Below, in pieces: positions 50,566 to 58,384 of a DNA stretch of 64,000 nt. Within the stretch, counting starts at the first letter, position 1; each line of letters begins with the position of its first letter. The stretch spans positions 1 through 64,000 of the forward strand of contig NZ_JAPTNL010000010.1 of the NCBI RefSeq assembly GCF_026891095.1, written 5' to 3'. Under the pieces are notes generated by a model. It was not told the DNA's origin. It searched no databases and saw only the letters and a program-made list of their open reading frames with translations. The DNA is from Roseovarius salincola (lineage in GTDB: Bacteria; Pseudomonadota; Alphaproteobacteria; Rhodobacterales; Rhodobacteraceae). The position numbers and the translations under genes are program-made.

Positions 50566-51573
50566 ATGACAAGCCGTCCCATCCGCGTGGCCATCAACGG
50601 CTTTGGCCGCATCGGTCGCACGCTCCTGCGCATACTGCTGCGCGATGCGCGCGATATCGAACTGGTGCTCATCAACGAGATCGAGCCGCTGGCGACCTGT
50701 GCCTATCTTTTCCAGTATGACAGTGTGTTTGGCCCATGGCACGGTGAGGTTTCGGCTGGCGAGGGGCTGTTGCAGGTGGATGGGCGCGCCATTCCCTTTC
50801 ATGCACAACCCGATCTGAGCGCGCTTGACCTTGGCGGCGTCGACGTGGTGCTGGAATGCACCGGCATGGGCGGCGCGCGCGCCGTGGCCGAACGCGGGCT
50901 GGCGGCGGGCGCGGGCGCGGTGCTGGTCTCGGGACCATCGGCCGAAGCCGATGTGACGCTGGTCATGGGCGCCAACGAGGGCGACCTTGGCGATCAGCGC
51001 ATCATTTCCAACGCCTCCTGCACCACCAATGCGCTGGCGCCGCTGGTGCGGCTGCTGGATGACGCCTTCGGGGTGGAAAGCGGCCAGATGACCACGGTGC
51101 ATTGCTATACCGGCAGCCAGCCCACCGTGGACAAGCCGCGCGACGCGCTCGAGCGCAGCCGCGCCGCCGCCCTCTCGATGGTGCCCACGACCACCAGCGC
51201 CCAGCATCAGACCGGGCTTGTGCTGGCGCATATGAAAGGACGCATCGAGGCCCGCGCGATAAGGGTGCCCACCGCCAGCGTTTCATGCATCGACCTGACC
51301 GTGCAGACCCGCGCGCCGGTCAGCGCCGACGCCGCCAACGCGGTGCTCGAGGCCGCCGCCGCGGCTTCGCCGGTCTTTGGCTGGACAATGCAGCCGCTGG
51401 TCAGCTCGGATCTGCGCGCACGCCCCGAATCCGTCATCATGAGCGGGCTCGAGACCTCGGTCTCCAATGGCGGGCTTTTGCGGGTGTTCGGCTGGTATGA
51501 CAACGAATGGGGTTTTTCCTGCCGGATGCTCGACATGGCGCGGCTGATCGGCGCACGAACCGGGCGGGGGTGA
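50566..51573 (+). CDS. Glyceraldehyde-3-phosphate dehydrogenase paralogue
   Basis: 335 aa with NAD-binding INGFGRIGRTLLR (residues 8-20) and active-site NASCTTNALAPL near residue 150. YDNEWGFSCRMLDM closes the fold. The usual HxYTNDQ region after the active site is HCYTGSQPTVDKPR, so it is not the main glycolytic Gap type; the substrate could be another phosphorylated aldehyde. The start is placed 14 bases behind a GGAGA-like site. It is alone on its strand, and copy B of the 50-bp repeat follows its stop. Confidence 0.85.
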   Translation: MTSRPIRVAINGFGRIGRTLLRILLRDARDIELVLINEIEPLATCAYLFQYDSVFGPWHGEVSAGEGLLQVDGRAIPFHAQPDLSALDLGGVDVVLECTGMGGARAVAERGLAAGAGAVLVSGPSAEADVTLVMGANEGDLGDQRIISNASCTTNALAPLVRLLDDAFGVESGQMTTVHCYTGSQPTVDKPRDALERSRAAALSMVPTTTSAQHQTGLVLAHMKGRIEARAIRVPTASVSCIDLTVQTRAPVSADAANAVLEAAAAASPVFGWTMQPLVSSDLRARPESVIMSGLETSVSNGGLLRVFGWYDNEWGFSCRMLDMARLIGARTGRG

Positions 51574-51590
51574 TATTCCGGGCCGGCGCC

Positions 51591-51640
51591 GGGGGGCCAG
51601 CCCCCCGGACCCCCCGAGGTATTTGCGGCCAGATGAAGGG
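51591..51640 (+). repeat. 50-bp intergenic repeat, copy B
   Basis: Identical in all 50 positions to copy A at 12994-13043, on the same strand. Here it lies 17 bases after the GAPDH-paralogue stop and just before the end of the convergent acylphosphatase gene, a terminator position. Confidence 0.85.
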
Positions 51641-51652
51641 GCGGGCCGGGCG

Positions 51653-51931
51653 TCAGCGCCGGATCTCGAAGGTTGTGCGCCCTTCCGGCGTGGCCGGGGT
51701 GGTTTCGATATGCTCGACATGGGCACGGGGCGGGCCGCGATGGAGCGCTGCGAGCATGTCCTCGACCCTGTCGCGCGCGCCCCCGATCAGGGCCGTGACC
51801 GATCCGTCGCCCTCGTTTCTGACCCAGCCGGTCAGGCCGCGGTTCTTCGCTTCGTTTTCTGTCCAGGCGCGGAAGGCGACGCCCTGGACACGCCCGGTGA
51901 TGCGGACCGTGATGGCGGTGGGTTCATTCAT
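51653..51931 (-). CDS. acyP: Acylphosphatase
   Basis: 92 aa, the typical length. The catalytic signature is complete: ITVRITGRVQGVAFRAWTENEAKN with the phosphate-binding Arg, then GLTGWVRNEGDGSVTALIGGA with the catalytic Asn. It hydrolyses acyl phosphates such as carbamoyl or 1,3-bisphosphoglycerate in the cytoplasm. It is convergent with the GAPDH paralogue, whose product may be a substrate; divergent from lepA. Confidence 0.93.
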   Translation of the reverse strand: MNEPTAITVRITGRVQGVAFRAWTENEAKNRGLTGWVRNEGDGSVTALIGGARDRVEDMLAALHRGPPRAHVEHIETTPATPEGRTTFEIRR

Positions 51932-52048
51932 GGTGATGCTCCCTTGTGTCCCGGGGCCAATCTCGCACAGGCAAAGGGGACCAGGCCAGCCCCGCATCCC
52001 CACGCAGGCTATTGACCCGCCCTGCTTTGCAGCGCATATGCGATCCTC

Positions 52049-53848
52049 ATGACACCGCTTTCTCATATCCGCAATTTCTCGATCGTGGCGCATATCGACC
52101 ACGGGAAATCCACGCTTGCCGATCGTCTGATCCAGATGACCGACACCGTGGCCGAACGTGACATGAAAGAGCAGATGCTCGACTCGATGGATATCGAGCG
52201 CGAACGCGGCATCACCATCAAGGCCAACACCGTGCGCATCGACTATACGGCCGATAGTGGCGAGCAATATGTGCTCAACCTGATCGACACGCCGGGCCAT
52301 GTGGATTTTTCCTACGAGGTGTCGCGCTCGATGCGGGCGGTCGAAGGCTCGCTGCTGGTGGTGGATTCCACCCAAGGGGTCGAGGCGCAGACCCTCGCCA
52401 ATGTCTATCAGGCGATCGAGGCCGATCACGAGCTGATCCCGGTGCTCAACAAGATCGACCTGCCCGCCAGCGATCTTGACCGCGTCGCCGAGCAGATCGA
52501 GGAGGTGATCGGCATCGACGCCTCGGGCGCGATCCCTGTGAGCGCCAAGACCGGGCAGGGCATCCGCGAGGTGCTGGAAGCGATCGTCAACCACTTGCCG
52601 CCCCCCGTGGGCGATGCCGATGCGCCGCTCAAGGCGATGCTGGTGGACAGCAAGTATGACCCTTACCTGGGGGTCGTGGTTCTGGTGCGGATCATGGATG
52701 GCGTCCTAAAGAAGGGCGACAAGATCCGCATGATGCAGACCGGCGCCACCTACGGAGTCGAACGGATCGGGGTGTTCCGCCCCGCCATGACGGTTGTCGA
52801 CGCGTTGGGGCCGGGCGAGATCGGCTTCATCACCGCCTCGATCAAGCAGGTCCGCGACACCCGCGTCGGCGACACCATCACCCATGAGAAACGCAAATGC
52901 GAAACCGCGCTGCCGGGGTTCAAGCCTTCGGTGCCGGTGGTGTTCTGCGGCCTTTTCCCGGTGGATTCCGCCGAATTCGAAAGCCTGCGCGACGCGATCG
53001 AGAAACTGGCGCTCAACGATGCCTCCTTTTCCTATGAGATGGAGAACTCCGCGGCGCTGGGCTTTGGTTTTCGCTGCGGTTTCCTCGGGCTCTTGCATCT
53101 CGAGGTGATCCGCGACCGGATCGAGCGCGAATACGATATCGAACTGATCACCACCGCCCCTTCGGTGGTCTATCGCGTGTTCATGAAGGACGGCGCGGTC
53201 AACGAATTGCACAACCCCGCCGACATGCCCGACCTGACCTATGTCGACCATGTCGAGGAACCCCGCATCAAGGCCACGATCCTGGTGCCGGACGAATTCC
53301 TTGGCGACGTGCTCAAGCTCTGCCAGGACCGGCGCGGCATCCAGGTCGACCTGACCTATGCGGGCGCGCGGGCGATGGTGGTCTATGACCTGCCGCTGAA
53401 CGAGGTGGTGTTCGATTTCTACGACCGGCTGAAATCGGTGACCAAGGGCTATGCCAGCTTTGACTACGAGATTACCGGCTATCGCGCCGACAACCTTGTG
53501 AAGATGCAGGTGCTGGTCAATGACGAGCCGGTCGATGCGCTTTCGATGATGGTCCATCGCGACCGCGCCGAAATGCGTGGCCGCGCCATGTGCGAAAAGC
53601 TCAAGGACCTGATCCCGCGCCACATGTTCAAGATCCCGATCCAGGCGGCCATCGGCGGCAAGGTGATCGCCCGCGAGACCCTCTCGGCGATGCGCAAGGA
53701 CGTGACCGCGAAATGCTATGGCGGCGACGTGACCCGCAAGAAGAAGCTGCTGGAAAAGCAGAAGGCGGGCAAAAAGAAGATGCGCCAGTTCGGCAAAGTG
53801 GAAATCCCGCAACAGGCCTTCATCTCCGCCCTCAAGATGGACGAGTAG
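52049..53848 (+). CDS. lepA: Elongation factor 4 (LepA)
   Basis: 599 aa translational GTPase of the ribosome. G1 is [14 protein letters not shown] (residues 11-24), G2 [12 protein letters not shown]3 [13 protein letters not shown]4 NKIDLPA. Domain order is as in LepA, and the unique C-terminal domain is present ([30 protein letters not shown], then [24 protein letters not shown]). It has no signal peptidase gene after it, contrary to enterobacteria. Confidence 0.97.
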   Translation: MTPLSHIRNFSIVAHIDHGKSTLADRLIQMTDTVAERDMKEQMLDSMDIERERGITIKANTVRIDYTADSGEQYVLNLIDTPGHVDFSYEVSRSMRAVEGSLLVVDSTQGVEAQTLANVYQAIEADHELIPVLNKIDLPASDLDRVAEQIEEVIGIDASGAIPVSAKTGQGIREVLEAIVNHLPPPVGDADAPLKAMLVDSKYDPYLGVVVLVRIMDGVLKKGDKIRMMQTGATYGVERIGVFRPAMTVVDALGPGEIGFITASIKQVRDTRVGDTITHEKRKCETALPGFKPSVPVVFCGLFPVDSAEFESLRDAIEKLALNDASFSYEMENSAALGFGFRCGFLGLLHLEVIRDRIEREYDIELITTAPSVVYRVFMKDGAVNELHNPADMPDLTYVDHVEEPRIKATILVPDEFLGDVLKLCQDRRGIQVDLTYAGARAMVVYDLPLNEVVFDFYDRLKSVTKGYASFDYEITGYRADNLVKMQVLVNDEPVDALSMMVHRDRAEMRGRAMCEKLKDLIPRHMFKIPIQAAIGGKVIARETLSAMRKDVTAKCYGGDVTRKKKLLEKQKAGKKKMRQFGKVEIPQQAFISALKMDE

Positions 53849-53960
53849 GCCGGGGTTCACATCCCCACCACTGCCATTGACCGGGGGTTCACCCCGTGCC
53901 CCAAGAATCCCGGTCCATCCCCCCGTAGGCCGGGGTTCCACCCCGGCCCAACCACCACCC
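53844..53960 (+). repeat. G/C-rich repeats after lepA
   Basis: The 14-mer GTAGGCCGGGGTTC occurs twice, the first copy overlapping the lepA stop. The second copy forms the perfect hairpin GGCCGGGGTTCCACCCCGGCC-like stem (53928-53948). Many CCCCGGCCC motifs follow. This is a possible terminator. The rest of the 272-base gap up to the next gene shows nothing else that I can support. Confidence 0.6.
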
Positions 53961-54120
53961 CGGCCCAAGCACCCCGGCCCGTATCGACCGCCAGCGCATC
54001 GTGATCCTGACCGCCTTTGTCAGGAAACGCTGAAGCGGCAGCATTCTGCCGACCGGTTCGCCAGCGCCGCGCGCTGCGCTATTTCTCCGACACGCGAACC
54101 AGAAACGGGAGGAAAAAACC

Positions 54121-54360
54121 ATGAAATATCTCGCACTCACCGCCGCATTGGCGCTTCTTGCAGCGCCCGTGAGCGCCGGGCAATGCCCGATGGACATGGC
54201 CAAGATCGACGAGGCCATGCAGAGCGCCAGCCTGTCGGAGGCCGACATGGCCGAAGTGAAGGACCTGCGCGCCAAAGGCGAGGATCTGCACAAGTCGGGC
54301 GACCACGCCGCCTCGGTCGAAACGCTGGCCAGGGCCAAGGAAATGCTGGGCGTCGAGTGA
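54121..54360 (+). CDS. Small exported protein
   Basis: 79 aa from an ATG behind GGGAGGAAAAAACC. The signal peptide covers residues 1-20 (ALTAALALLAAPVSAG). The mature 59 residues are helical, with one cysteine (GQCPMDMAKIDEAMQ) and a SGDHAASVETLARAKEMLG C terminus similar to a single TPR-like hairpin. No known family. Probably periplasmic. Confidence 0.78.
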   Translation: MKYLALTAALALLAAPVSAGQCPMDMAKIDEAMQSASLSEADMAEVKDLRAKGEDLHKSGDHAASVETLARAKEMLGVE

Positions 54361-54460
54361 CACCATGAGGGGGCGGGCCAGCCGCCCCCGGCATCCGAGC
54401 TACGGAACCCCAGGCCCTTTCGCGCGTTTCCCAATGGCAAACAGCGAAAGGAGGCCCGCA

Positions 54461-54712
54461 ATGGACCGCTTGAGCCTTGTTCTCTTTCTCGCCACGGGGC
54501 CGACCCTGATCGGCTCGTTCGTGACGATCGTACTGACCCTCGGCTTTTATGGCTGGCCCGCCATCGCCATGGCCGCAGGTCTGGGCGCGGCGCTGACATG
54601 GCCGGTGTCCCACCTGATCTCGCGCTGGATCAAGCGCGACGATCCGCATTTCGATCACAAACGGCATGGCCCGCCCGGCCTTCTGCCCGATCCCGACGCG
54701 CCCGAGATCTGA
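54461..54712 (+). CDS. Small membrane protein
   Basis: 83 aa from an ATG behind a perfect AAGGAGG; an earlier in-frame ATG lacks a ribosome-binding site. Two hydrophobic segments at about 4-23 and 28-48, then a polar, His-rich tail (DDPHFDHKRHGPPG). No family recognised. The gene is convergent with the small gene after it. Confidence 0.7.
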   Translation: MDRLSLVLFLATGPTLIGSFVTIVLTLGFYGWPAIAMAAGLGAALTWPVSHLISRWIKRDDPHFDHKRHGPPGLLPDPDAPEI

Positions 54713-54718
54713 GACCGG

Positions 54719-55000
54719 TCACTTTGGGGCGGACCCCCTCACGGCCTCGGGATGCGCCTCCAGGAACCCGTGCAGGACAACGTAAAGCGCACGAGCATGA
54801 TCCAGGTCGTCGCGGTGCAACGCATCGCGAAGATCCTCGCAGATCATCTGCTGCACGGCCTGCGGCCCTTTCGGCAGATGCATCGTGTATTCCGCCAGTG
54901 CCGAGGCGCTGACCTCCGGCAGATGCTCATGCTCGGCCACCGCCGCGATCTCCTCGCGGCTGAGGCATGTCATGTCCTCGATATCGTCCAGCGTGATCAT
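54719..55000 (-). CDS. Conserved hypothetical protein, 93 aa
   Basis: Soluble helical protein starting ITLDDIEDMTCLSREEIAAVAEHEHLPEVSA, with AVQQMICEDLRDALHRDDLDHARALYVVLHGFLEAHPE in the second half. The charge pattern and length are protein-like and both strands around it are otherwise non-coding. Function unknown. A FNR-type box stands 63 bases before the start, so it may belong to an oxygen-responsive set. Confidence 0.68.
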   Translation of the reverse strand: MITLDDIEDMTCLSREEIAAVAEHEHLPEVSASALAEYTMHLPKGPQAVQQMICEDLRDALHRDDLDHARALYVVLHGFLEAHPEAVRGSAPK

Positions 55001-55062
55001 TCGCCATTCCTCCTGCGGCTGTTTTGGAATGGGGACTCTATCACGCAGGGACCGGCCCGTGA

Positions 55063-55076
55063 CTGACGTGCGTCAA
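55063..55076. promoter_or_regulatory. FNR/FnrL-type box
   Basis: Minus-strand reading TTGAC-GCAC-GTCAG, a 14-base inverted repeat resembling TTGAT-N4-ATCAA, about 63 bases before the start of the 93-aa gene. Confidence 0.45.
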
Positions 55077-55167
55077 TACGGGCCTCATTCCGTATGGCGC
55101 GGGCCGCGTCCGGAGGAGGGACCGGGGACACCGCCCCCGGCCATTCGTATCGCCCGGCCAGCGCGGA

Positions 55168-56154
55168 TCACGCGGCCTTCAGTTCCAGCCTCATCATGGT
55201 CTGATTGAGCAGCATATAAGCAATCTCGCCGAAAGTGACCGGTCCGGTGAACTTGCCGGTCGGTTTGCCCTCCAGCTCGCCATAGAGATAGTTGAGGATG
55301 CAATTGCACGAATATTGACCCTCGCCGCCCTCGCCCAACTGCTGCGCGAAGGCATGGGCATAGTTCTCAAGCGGCCTGGCGAAACGGTATTCGACCCCCT
55401 CCATCACCGGGGCATAGAACGTCACCATGCCGCTGTCGCGCTCCACGCTCTGAACCGAGACATTGATCAGCGCGCCGCCGTAATTGGCCATCAGCGGCAG
55501 ACGTGTGTCGATGCCATTGTCGAGCAGATAGGCGGCCAGTGGGGTCTCCACGCCGTCGATCAGCACGGTTTGGGCCGAGAAACCGCTTTGCGTGAAGCGC
55601 AAGCCGGGGGCGGTCTGCTCGCCCTGCGAAAAGATATTCACGATATCGACCTGCGGGGTCAGCCCCTGTTCCAGTCCCAGGTGCATCACGACGGCGGCAT
55701 CGTCATGCGCCTGCCCGGTGAGGCCGTCAACGACCTTGGGCGCGACACGGCCGATATCGTCAAGATGCACGCCTGAAATCCAGCCCACGAGTGGCTGGTT
55801 GAAAAAGCCCGGATAGTCGGTGCCGGACATCGCGAAGACCGAATGCGCCTCGGAAAAGGCGGGGATCAGGACAAAGGTCATCCCGCCCTCGGCATAGCCC
55901 TCGCAGATCCTGGGCAGATCGTGGGCACCCAGAACCCGGATATCGGCGGTCGTGGCCTCGGGAAAGGTGGTGCAGTAAAGCCGGTCGCGGATCACGGCTC
56001 CGCCGGTTTCGGTAACGAAATAGACGGCGGTGCCGCCAATCCAGTTACCTTTAGGCAATTGCGCCAGAAGCGCCTCGTCGCCTGCGATGGTCATGACCGC
56101 GCCCGAAGCGATCCGGGCCGCGGCGTCGTCAAGGGAAAGAAGTTCGTTTTTCAT
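55168..56154 (-). CDS. FIST-like/DUF6976 family protein
   Basis: 328 aa without signal peptide or membrane helix. LPKGNWIGGTAVYFVTETGG near residue 34, TFVLIPAFSEAHSVF, and the late EGQYSCNCILNYLYGELEGK are the recognisable blocks; the last resembles the cysteine segment of FIST_C sensory domains. I take this as the DUF6976 group, of unknown function, perhaps a small-ligand sensor. It follows the 68-aa gene on the same strand by 17 bases. Confidence 0.65.
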   Translation of the reverse strand: MKNELLSLDDAAARIASGAVMTIAGDEALLAQLPKGNWIGGTAVYFVTETGGAVIRDRLYCTTFPEATTADIRVLGAHDLPRICEGYAEGGMTFVLIPAFSEAHSVFAMSGTDYPGFFNQPLVGWISGVHLDDIGRVAPKVVDGLTGQAHDDAAVVMHLGLEQGLTPQVDIVNIFSQGEQTAPGLRFTQSGFSAQTVLIDGVETPLAAYLLDNGIDTRLPLMANYGGALINVSVQSVERDSGMVTFYAPVMEGVEYRFARPLENYAHAFAQQLGEGGEGQYSCNCILNYLYGELEGKPTGKFTGPVTFGEIAYMLLNQTMMRLELKAA

Positions 56155-56171
56155 GGGGATGTCCGTCTGGT

Positions 56172-56378
56172 TCAGATATGGGCAAGTTCGTCAGCGGCAG
56201 AGGCGTTGGCGCGGGCGAACTCCATCAATTCGGCGACCTTGGCATCGATCAGGGTCGGGTTGTTGCGGACCTCGATGCGCAGGCGGCCAAGCATGATCCG
56301 GGTCGACAATTGGGCGTCGTCCGGATTGCGATCGGACAGGATGAGCGTTTTCAACGCGCTCGGCGATGGGATTGGCAT
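56172..56378 (-). CDS. Small conserved protein, 68 aa
   Basis: Start at MPIPSPSALKT behind AGAAGG. Helical soluble protein containing MLGRLRIEVRNNPTLIDAKVAELMEFARANAS. No family recognised. It comes first in a two-gene operon with the FIST-like gene. The FNR-type box in the intergenic space upstream (56508-56521) could act on it as well as on the divergent small membrane gene. Confidence 0.65.
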   Translation of the reverse strand: MPIPSPSALKTLILSDRNPDDAQLSTRIMLGRLRIEVRNNPTLIDAKVAELMEFARANASAADELAHI

Positions 56379-56507
56379 GGTGCTTGTTGACCTTCTTCTG
56401 GGATCTCGGATCGCGCGCTTCACCCAACTGAACGGCACGGTTTCCGCGTGGTTTAACGAAGCGGGGAAATATCGCCGTCAGGCGGGTCGCCTGCCGCCTG
56501 CCCATGC

Positions 56508-56521
56508 CTGACGCAGATCAA
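56508..56521. promoter_or_regulatory. FNR/FnrL-type box
   Basis: CTGAC-GCAG-ATCAA, with a perfect ATCAA half. Its centre lies exactly 41.5 bases before the A of the start codon of the 62-aa gene, the position of a class II activator site if transcription begins at the start codon. The identical 14-mer recurs 233 bases further on before the paralogous gene. Confidence 0.55.
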
Positions 56522-56555
56522 GGCGCGCGCCGCCTGCGCGCCTTACGGTGGCATC

Positions 56556-56744
56556 ATGGCTTGGCTCGTCTTCATCCTGCATCTTTTCATCGGCACCACC
56601 CTTGCCGGGGTGGGCATCGTCGTGGTTCTCGTGATCGGGTTCCAGAGCCCCTGGGCGCTGGCCGGGGCGGTCGTGGCCGGACTGCTGCTGGCCTTTCCGC
56701 TGGCCTGGGTCGTGGCGCGCGCTCTGATGGGCGACGGAACCTGA
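56556..56744 (+). CDS. Small two-helix membrane protein (GTTLAG type), copy 1
   Basis: 62 aa: two hydrophobic helices with the central FIGTTLAGVGIVVVL block. Related small proteins in Rhodobacteraceae are sometimes wrongly named CTP synthetase. It is paralogous to the next gene (shared FIGTTLAG, AxPxAWxVAR). No Shine-Dalgarno sequence is obvious, which fits the leaderless arrangement suggested by the FNR-type box. Confidence 0.72.
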   Translation: MAWLVFILHLFIGTTLAGVGIVVVLVIGFQSPWALAGAVVAGLLLAFPLAWVVARALMGDGT

Positions 56745-56754
56745 CGCAGATCAA
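56741..56754. promoter_or_regulatory. FNR/FnrL-type box, second copy
   Basis: Same 14-mer CTGACGCAGATCAA as at 56508-56521; it overlaps the stop of copy 1 and lies about 68 bases before copy 2. Confidence 0.5.
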
Positions 56755-56821
56755 GGAGCGGCGCGCCGACGCGGTTTAACATCAATCCCGCGCGCGCCTT
56801 TTGAAAATGGGAAGGATTCTC

Positions 56822-57007
56822 ATGTTGCGTCTGGGACTGATTCTTTATCTCTTCATCGGAACCACTCTGGCGGGGTCCGCGATGGTGGCCGCGCTTGCGG
56901 CGGGTTACGACACGACCTGGCCGGTCATCATCTCTTCGGCGGTGGGGTTCGTCGTGGCGGCGCCGGTGGCTTGGCTCGTGGCGCGCGAACTCTATTCCGG
57001 CGAGTGA
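56822..57007 (+). CDS. Small two-helix membrane protein (GTTLAG type), copy 2
   Basis: 61 aa from the ATG behind GGGAAGGA. Sequence LGLILYLFIGTTLAGSAMVAALAAG then FVVAAPVAWLVARELYSGE parallels copy 1. The duplicated gene and duplicated FNR-type box suggest that the whole transcription unit was duplicated. The function is unknown; a hypoxia-responsive membrane protein is inferred. Confidence 0.75.
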   Translation: MLRLGLILYLFIGTTLAGSAMVAALAAGYDTTWPVIISSAVGFVVAAPVAWLVARELYSGE

Positions 57008-57092
57008 TTTCGGCGGTTGTGTACCAACCTCGCGCGCAAGCTGCGGGGTTGAGTACAAAAGCGGCGTACGAAACGGACGTTTTGTACCGTTC

Positions 57093-57848
57093 TCAAGACA
57101 GCCATTCGCGGACCGCGGCCTCGAATGCGCGCGGCCTGTCAGCGTGGAGCCAATGGCCCGCGCCGGGAATTTTCACAAACTGAGCTTTGGGGAACAAGTC
57201 CTTGATTTTTGGTCTTGAATCCCTTGTGACATAATCCGAGTCGGCGCCGGTCAGGAACATCACCTTTCCATCGTAATGCCCTGAAATATCGGGGAAAGAC
57301 ATGATTCCGGGCATCTCCGAGCCGAGTGTTTCAAGGTTCAGCAGCCATTTTTTCGTTTTTATATCAATGGATTGCGTGAAAAAGTTGATCAAGGCGGGGT
57401 TGTCCACCTTGCCCTCCAGCTGCGCATTCACATCCGAACGGCTCTCGATCCGGCTCAGATCAACCGATTTCATCGCCTCGATATACTGTATCTGGGAGTG
57501 GGAATAGGTCACGGGCGCAATATCTGCCACGATCAGCCGATTCACCAACTCAGGCCGTGTCAGCGCCAGCACCATCGCCGCCTTGCCGCCCATCGAATGC
57601 CCCAGCACATCGAACGGCCCCTCCAGATCCTCCAGGACCGCGGCCAGATCATTGGCCATATCGGGGTATGAATGTGTTTCAAACCAAGGGCTTGACCCGT
57701 GGTTCCTCATGTCGACCGCGACCACCTGCCGGCTGTCCGAAAGCCGTTTCGAGATCACCCCCCAGTTGCGCGCCGACCCGTAAAGCCCATGCGCGATCAA
57801 CAGCCCCGGCCCCTCGCCGCGTGTTCCGTATTCGATCCTGTTCAACAT
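57093..57848 (-). CDS. Alpha/beta hydrolase (YbfF-like esterase)
   Basis: 251 aa. HGLYGSARNWG gives the oxyanion region, the nucleophile elbow is GHSMGGKAAM (Ser near residue 95), and the catalytic His is in IPGAGHWLHADRP. It fits the YbfF/acyl-CoA esterase-like group, which hydrolyses short-chain esters and acyl-CoAs. A single gene with its own promoter; the opposite strand before the start carries an unrelated gene. Confidence 0.88.
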   Translation of the reverse strand: MLNRIEYGTRGEGPGLLIAHGLYGSARNWGVISKRLSDSRQVVAVDMRNHGSSPWFETHSYPDMANDLAAVLEDLEGPFDVLGHSMGGKAAMVLALTRPELVNRLIVADIAPVTYSHSQIQYIEAMKSVDLSRIESRSDVNAQLEGKVDNPALINFFTQSIDIKTKKWLLNLETLGSEMPGIMSFPDISGHYDGKVMFLTGADSDYVTRDSRPKIKDLFPKAQFVKIPGAGHWLHADRPRAFEAAVREWLS

Positions 57849-57938
57849 ACCCGCACGCTACCCGTGCAGGCATCAGAGCACCAGCCCTATTGAGCGCGCC
57901 GCGTGATCGCGCTAGATCTGGTGTCAGGGGAAGGGCGC

Positions 57939-58313
57939 GTGATCAATCCAAAGGCCATGGAATCGGATATCGCAAAGCTGGAAACGCTTCTGCACGAGCG
58001 TCTCGGCGTGCGCGGCCCCTCGTTCGAGAAACGTCTCAAGCGCGCCGGCCGCCGCCTGCCGCGCTTTGCGCGCCGTGCCGGTGCGCGGATCGCCAAGGCC
58101 CAGTTTTTATTGAAGAATCCACGCCTCGCGCGGCTGGTCGATCAACCCGGAACGGCACACTCCATCGCCATCCTGCGGGGCCATCTCGAAACGATCAACG
58201 CCGGGGAGCGTCGCAAATCCCTGATCCTCGGGTTCTTGGGCAGCGTGGTGTTCAACCTGCTTGCACTGGCCTTTCTGATCGCGGCATTGCTGCGCTGGCA
58301 GGGCGTGATCTGA
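57939..58313 (+). CDS. Hypothetical protein with C-terminal membrane helix
   Basis: 124 aa from a GTG behind GGGGAAGGG; an ATG 18 bases further is the alternative. Residues 1-95 are soluble and very basic (RLKRAGRRLPRFARRAGARIAKAQ), with one membrane helix at the end (LGFLGSVVFNLLALAFLIAALL). No family recognised. A tail-anchored or membrane-tethered nucleic-acid-binding role is possible. Confidence 0.65.
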   Translation: MINPKAMESDIAKLETLLHERLGVRGPSFEKRLKRAGRRLPRFARRAGARIAKAQFLLKNPRLARLVDQPGTAHSIAILRGHLETINAGERRKSLILGFLGSVVFNLLALAFLIAALLRWQGVI

Positions 58314-58330
58314 TCAAAGACCGGGATGGG

Positions 58331-58364
58331 AAAGGCCCACGCAGAGACACTGCATGGGCCTTTT
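58331..58364. terminator. Bidirectional Rho-independent terminator
   Basis: AAAGGCCCA / TGGGCCTTTT flank an inner GCA / TGC pair around the loop, between the convergent hypothetical gene and glyA. A-run on one side and T-run on the other make it work on both strands. It is the clearest intrinsic terminator in the window. Confidence 0.88.
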
Positions 58365-58384
58365 AATGATTTTAAATCAGTGTG

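Noticed and set aside
52706-53968. 420-codon minus-strand open frame
   Set aside because: Reverse shadow of lepA.
57000-57090. GTGTACCAACCTCG / TTGAGTACAAAAGCG / TTTTGTACCG motifs as an operator series
   Set aside because: Three GTAC-containing words near the end of two convergent genes; not in a promoter position and spacing irregular, probably chance.
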